Assembly (NCBI GenBank): GCA_016342415.1
Contig: JAEIOD010000005.1
Coordinates: forward strand, 124,001-188,000
From: Clostridiales bacterium
GTDB lineage: Bacteria > Bacillota > Clostridia > Peptostreptococcales > Acidaminobacteraceae
Length of the DNA stretch: 64,000 nt
Direction of reading: 5' to 3'
Shown here piece by piece: positions 61,003 to 64,000 of the stretch (position 1 is the stretch's first letter; every line of letters starts with the position of its first letter). Below the pieces are notes generated by a model. It was not told the DNA's origin and did not search any database. It saw nothing but the letters and a program-made list of their open reading frames with translations. The translations under genes were made by a program, and so were the position numbers.

Positions 61003-61752
61003 ATGAAAACGAGTATGAGTGTTGTTGTTGTAGATGACAACGAGAGTTTATCTTATTTAATTAGAGATGGACTGAATAAAGAAGAAGCATTTGAAGTGGT
61101 TGGACTGGCTCATGATGGCGAAGTCGGCATTCAAATGATAAGAGACTTAAAACCTGATATAGTAATACTGGATATGGTTATGCCTAAGGCTGATGGATTA
61201 ACGGTTTTAGAAACATTTAATGGTAAAGAAGGTCCTAATTTTGTCGTTCTTTCTGCCATTGGACATGATGTTATTACTAAGAAATCTATGAGTTTAGGTG
61301 CCATGTATTATATTGTTAAACCTTTCGAAACGACTGCATTAATCAATAGGATGAAACAATTGTTTTTAGGTGATCCTATAAAAGAAATCGAGAAAGAAGA
61401 AGTATTGTACAATATCCATTTAAAGGAATTAATATCAAAGGAATTGAATGCTCTGGCAGTTCCACTTCATGTTAAAGGGTATCACTATATTAAAGATGCT
61501 GTTCAATTGGTGGTCGAATCTAAAGATGCTGTATTACGAATAACCAAAGATATCTATCCCGTGATAGCAGAAAACTCCAATACGACTGCGACCAGTGTGG
61601 AAAGGGCAATAAGGCACGCTATTGATATTACCTTAACAAGGGGTCCGATGGATTTAATATCTGAATACTTTAGAAATGAACTTTTTAATAATAAAATCAC
61701 CAATAAAGAATTTATAGTTGGAATTGCAGATACGGTAAAACACAGATTATAG
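61003..61752 (+). CDS. spo0A: Response regulator Spo0A
   Basis: Master regulator of stationary phase and sporulation. 249 residues. Receiver domain with acidic pocket VVVVDDNES, phospho-acceptor D57 in IVILDMVMPK, and YYIVKPFE lysine. The Spo0A-specific C-terminal DNA-binding domain has YIKDAVQLVVE, ITKDIYPVIAE and the recognition region TTATSVERAIRHAI. AAGGAGAC precedes ATG 61003. It follows recN directly; the usual spoIVB is missing. No phosphorelay kinase for it is identified; the Cache kinases at 16.5-20.7 kb are possible but unproven partners. Confidence 0.96.
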   Translation: MKTSMSVVVVDDNESLSYLIRDGLNKEEAFEVVGLAHDGEVGIQMIRDLKPDIVILDMVMPKADGLTVLETFNGKEGPNFVVLSAIGHDVITKKSMSLGAMYYIVKPFETTALINRMKQLFLGDPIKEIEKEEVLYNIHLKELISKELNALAVPLHVKGYHYIKDAVQLVVESKDAVLRITKDIYPVIAENSNTTATSVERAIRHAIDITLTRGPMDLISEYFRNELFNNKITNKEFIVGIADTVKHRL

Positions 61753-61767
61753 ATAGGGGGTTGTAAC

Positions 61768-62970
61768 GTGCATATTAATTTTTCTAGAATTGTTTTCTCA
61801 TGCTTAGAAGCATTAATTTACATGTTTACGATTCATATGATATTACCTAAAAGTGCTAGGAATGATTGGAAGAGGAATTTAATTTTATATAGTGTAATTA
61901 CCATTTCGAGCTTTTTCTTGTTAAAGGATCATATGGTTTCCATACTGTTATTTTCAACTATTATTACTGGGGCTATATTTATTATCAATAAAGTCAACGT
62001 ATACATAGCTTCTATAACGATGATTATTACCTATATATTGATTACAATAGCCTCTCTAATATCCACAATATTTGGAATATTCTTCTATATTGGTCAATAT
62101 GATTATAGATTTGTTCTAGAGGGACATGATTATAAAGTGATGTTACTTAAAATGAGTATTACTGTTCTCATAGTGTACACTTACAAAATATTTAATTCTC
62201 TATTCAATAGAAAAATAAAAATACAGAAAATCAACCCAAGACCGGTTCTATTTATTAATGTTGTTTATGTGATTTTGGTGATCCTTTTTAGCTGTGAGTT
62301 AATTGTTTATTTACCGACTATTTATGCTGACGTATTAAAAATAGGATCTCTAAATAGTCTGCTTTTTGTAGGAATCTCGATGTTTTTTATAGCAAGCATA
62401 TTTGTTTTGTACATTACAAATATATATTTGTTTAAAAGTAGTGATTACTTATCAATCAAACTGTCTTCAGAGACAGATGCATTGACTGGTGTTTTTAATC
62501 GAAAAGCTGGCATTAATCATTTGAAAGAGCGTATGCAAAATGTTCAGCATAAAAAAACGCCATTAACAATTTGTTTTGTAGATGTTAACAACTTAAAGGA
62601 TATAAATGATACTCATGGACATAAATTAGGTGATAGTTTGATAAAAAATGTTGCTAATATAATTAGTTCAGCTCTTAGAGAAGGTGATGAAGTCGCTCGA
62701 CTAGGAGGAGATGAGTTTTTAGTAATATTTGATAAGTGTTCTATCGAACAGGCAGTACATGCGTGGGATAGAATTATAGAAAGGTTTGAATCGTTTAACC
62801 TGACTGAAAGAGAAATTTATGATATTAGTGTGAGTGTGGGATTTGCTGAATATAATTATAAGTTGAATATCACACATGATACACTCATAGAGTTGGCTGA
62901 TACAGAAATGTATAAGAATAAACAGCGCTACAAACGACTGAAAGGTAAAAATAGAAATGCAAAATGGTAA
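61768..62970 (+). CDS. Membrane diguanylate cyclase (GTG start)
   Basis: 400 residues. Six or so membrane segments fill residues 8-225, in a layout like other sensor domains of signalling kinases and cyclases (SIITIT-type hydrophobic stretches, EALIYMFTIHMIL). The GGDEF domain (about 235-395) is intact: DALTGVFNRKAGINHL, FVDVNNLKDIND, and RLGGDEFLVIF with G313-F317. An inhibitory RxxD site (REGD, 304-307) is present, so it should be feedback-regulated by c-di-GMP. GTG 61768 follows AGGGGGTTG. It lies after spo0A by 15 bases and overlaps the next gene by 14, so it may be co-transcribed with both. Confidence 0.92.
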   Translation: MHINFSRIVFSCLEALIYMFTIHMILPKSARNDWKRNLILYSVITISSFFLLKDHMVSILLFSTIITGAIFIINKVNVYIASITMIITYILITIASLISTIFGIFFYIGQYDYRFVLEGHDYKVMLLKMSITVLIVYTYKIFNSLFNRKIKIQKINPRPVLFINVVYVILVILFSCELIVYLPTIYADVLKIGSLNSLLFVGISMFFIASIFVLYITNIYLFKSSDYLSIKLSSETDALTGVFNRKAGINHLKERMQNVQHKKTPLTICFVDVNNLKDINDTHGHKLGDSLIKNVANIISSALREGDEVARLGGDEFLVIFDKCSIEQAVHAWDRIIERFESFNLTEREIYDISVSVGFAEYNYKLNITHDTLIELADTEMYKNKQRYKRLKGKNRNAKW

Positions 62971-63829
62971 TCTTCTGATAGTGACAGAAGCCTATAAAAG
63001 TTACTTGATAGAATATAAGAAAGTCTCAAAAGCAACAGCAAGTGCTTATAAGACCGATATGAATAAATTTGTTCGTTTTTTAGACGCTAAATATCATATT
63101 GAGCTATTTAGTGATATCAATATTTCTATTATTATGTCTTACTTATTGTTTATGAAATCAGATGGTCAAAAAATCTCCAGCATTAATCGATCAGTTTCAG
63201 TTATAAAAAATTTGTTGTTATTTGCGTTTCATGAAGGTTTTATTGAGGAAAACTTATCCGAAACAAAGTTTGAAATACCAAAAGAGGAAAAAAAACTACC
63301 TGAAATTTTGACTGTTGAAGAGATTGATATTTTGCTCTCTCAACCTAATAACTCAACTTTAGGTCTTCGCGATCGCGCGATGTTAGAGACCTTGTATACA
63401 TCAGGATTAAAGGTTAATGAACTCATTAATCTAAAATTAGAAGATGTGAATCTTAAATTAAAAGTAATCAAATGCCATTCAAAACAACAAACACGTATTT
63501 TGCCTTTGGGTTCAATTGCTTTGAATGCTGTTGAATCTTATATCAAAGAAGCACGTCCCATCTTAGATACATCTGAATGTGATTATTTGTTCTTAAGTTA
63601 CAATGGTCATCAAATATCAAGGCAAGGATTTTGGAAATTGGTTAAAAAATATTCAGAACAAGCAGGGATTAAAAAAAATATTTCCACATCGACATTTAGA
63701 CATTCATTTGCGACTCATATGATTCAAAATGGTATTGAAAAAGATGTCCTTAGACAAACCCTAGGTAATTCCAGTGTGGCATCTGTGCAAGTGTATTTGG
63801 ACTTAAATAGAAGAAGGACCCGCAATTAG
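62957..63829 (+). CDS. XerD-like tyrosine recombinase with altered active site
   Basis: 290 residues. SAM-like N-terminal domain (about 8-95) and a catalytic-type domain aligning with XerD by spacing (LYTSGLKVNELINLKLEDV, THMIQNGIEKDVL, VQVYLDL). Compared with E. coli XerD (R148, K172, H244, R247, H270, Y279), the equivalents here are K152, a lysine in the HSKQQTRILPLG hairpin, S245, R248, N271 and Y280. Three of six catalytic residues are changed, while the tyrosine remains. Position before deoB is that of xerD in Bacillus. It may be a degenerate or specialised recombinase; whether another XerD exists elsewhere is not visible. A better start is not evident than ATG 62957. Confidence 0.85.
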   Translation: MQNGNLLIVTEAYKSYLIEYKKVSKATASAYKTDMNKFVRFLDAKYHIELFSDINISIIMSYLLFMKSDGQKISSINRSVSVIKNLLLFAFHEGFIEENLSETKFEIPKEEKKLPEILTVEEIDILLSQPNNSTLGLRDRAMLETLYTSGLKVNELINLKLEDVNLKLKVIKCHSKQQTRILPLGSIALNAVESYIKEARPILDTSECDYLFLSYNGHQISRQGFWKLVKKYSEQAGIKKNISTSTFRHSFATHMIQNGIEKDVLRQTLGNSSVASVQVYLDLNRRRTRN

Positions 63830-63895
63830 TTGTGAATTTTTTACAAAGAAATAGATTATTCCATGTATATTTTTCTCTTATTGTATTATGCGATG

Positions 63896-63901
63896 TATAA
63901 T
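63896..63901 (+). promoter_or_regulatory. Possible -10 element before deoB
   Basis: TATAAT 62 bases before the deoB start, in a 134-base gap that follows the XerD-like gene. The -35 region is weak, so this is tentative. Confidence 0.4.
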
Positions 63902-63963
63902 ATACTAAGAGATTTATTATTTTTAAATAGATTGGGTATGTTAACAACGAAGGAGGACTTTAT

Positions 63964-64000
63964 ATGAAAAATAGAGTTATTTTAATTATATTAGATAGTT
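63964..64000 (+). CDS. deoB: Start of phosphopentomutase (3' end outside window)
   Basis: Only 12 codons are visible: MKNRVILIILDS, which matches the N-terminus of phosphopentomutase (DeoB/Drm), where the aspartate of LILDS binds metal. AAGGAGGAC precedes ATG 63964. The xerD-deoB order is the same as in Bacillus. The short length makes this call depend on the motif and the context. Confidence 0.7.
   Translation, partial: MKNRVILIILDS

Noticed and set aside
62957-63829. Tyrosine recombinase as a sign of a prophage or integrative element
   Set aside because: Its neighbours are housekeeping genes in the order known for xerD-deoB, and no phage genes or attachment repeats are seen.
1-64000. CRISPR arrays, tRNA, rRNA, insertion sequences, toxin-antitoxin pairs
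   Set aside because: Looked for on both strands by eye; no spaced direct repeats, cloverleaf, rRNA core or transposase were recognised. Small elements could be missed without a computed search.

Overview
This is 64 kb of AT-rich chromosome from a Gram-positive bacterium of the Clostridia type. The evidence is PolC (not DnaE) as the replicative polymerase, a T-box before alaS, Spo0A, IreB, RNase J, HPr with both the His and the regulatory Ser site, and gene orders shared with Bacillus and Clostridia (rarA/iscR/iscS; alaS-ireB-ruvX-yrzB; mltG-trmR-trhP-udk; asp23-nusB-xseA-xseB-ispA-dxs-tlyA-argR-recN-spo0A; xerD-deoB). I cannot name the species. It looks like an anaerobic or fermentative, type IV piliated, mesophilic Clostridia member. 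No rRNA, tRNA, CRISPR array, insertion sequence or prophage was seen.

Layout. 0-6.4 kb: polC (5' end outside the window), pgsA, an Rrf2 regulator and rarA. 6.4-11.5 kb: a self-contained sugar PTS operon (BglG-type antiterminator, NagE-like EIICB, EIIA, HPr, EI) carrying two RNA antiterminator/terminator switches and a near-consensus CcpA (cre) site. 11.5-13.2 kb: a minus-strand pair (TPR-like membrane protein, LiaF-like protein). 13.3-15.5 kb: iscR-iscS-iscU. 15.5-20.7 kb: an AraC regulator and two paralogous Cache-domain histidine kinases, the second without its phospho-acceptor histidine. 20.7-31.5 kb: T-box, alaS and a long housekeeping series through udk. 31.5-32.7 kb: a minus-strand membrane protein with a lysozyme-like domain. 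32.9-48.4 kb: a type IV pilus cluster (pilB, T, C, major pilin, pilD, minor pilins, pilM, N, O and an 880-residue pilin-like protein) embedded between aroE and comFB-aroK-aroQ-efp. 48.5-64 kb: a GGDEF/EAL protein, then asp23-nusB-(TsaD-like)-xseAB-ispA-yuiD, the OLE RNA with its membrane partner OapA, dxs-tlyA-argR-recN-spo0A, a diguanylate cyclase, an XerD-like protein with altered catalytic residues, and the start of deoB.

The outstanding element is at about 54,988-55,560. It is roughly 570 bases with no credible gene, visibly richer in G+C than its surroundings, closed by complementary ends (54992-54998 with 55546-55552), and immediately followed by a small four-segment membrane protein and dxs. 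This is the structure and genomic setting of OLE (ornate, large, extremophilic) RNA and its partner OapA. An open frame running through it is not a protein gene.

Several genes form working circuits. HPr, EI, EIIA and NagE make a full phosphorelay whose transcription is probably set by the antiterminator and CcpA. The pilus motor, ComFB (a family reported to bind cyclic dinucleotides), a probable c-di-GMP phosphodiesterase and an intact diguanylate cyclase suggest c-di-GMP control of surface behaviour. TrmR and TrhP make the wobble modification mo5U in tRNA. Spo0A is present, but spoIVB, usually between recN and spo0A in spore formers, is absent, so sporulation should not be assumed.
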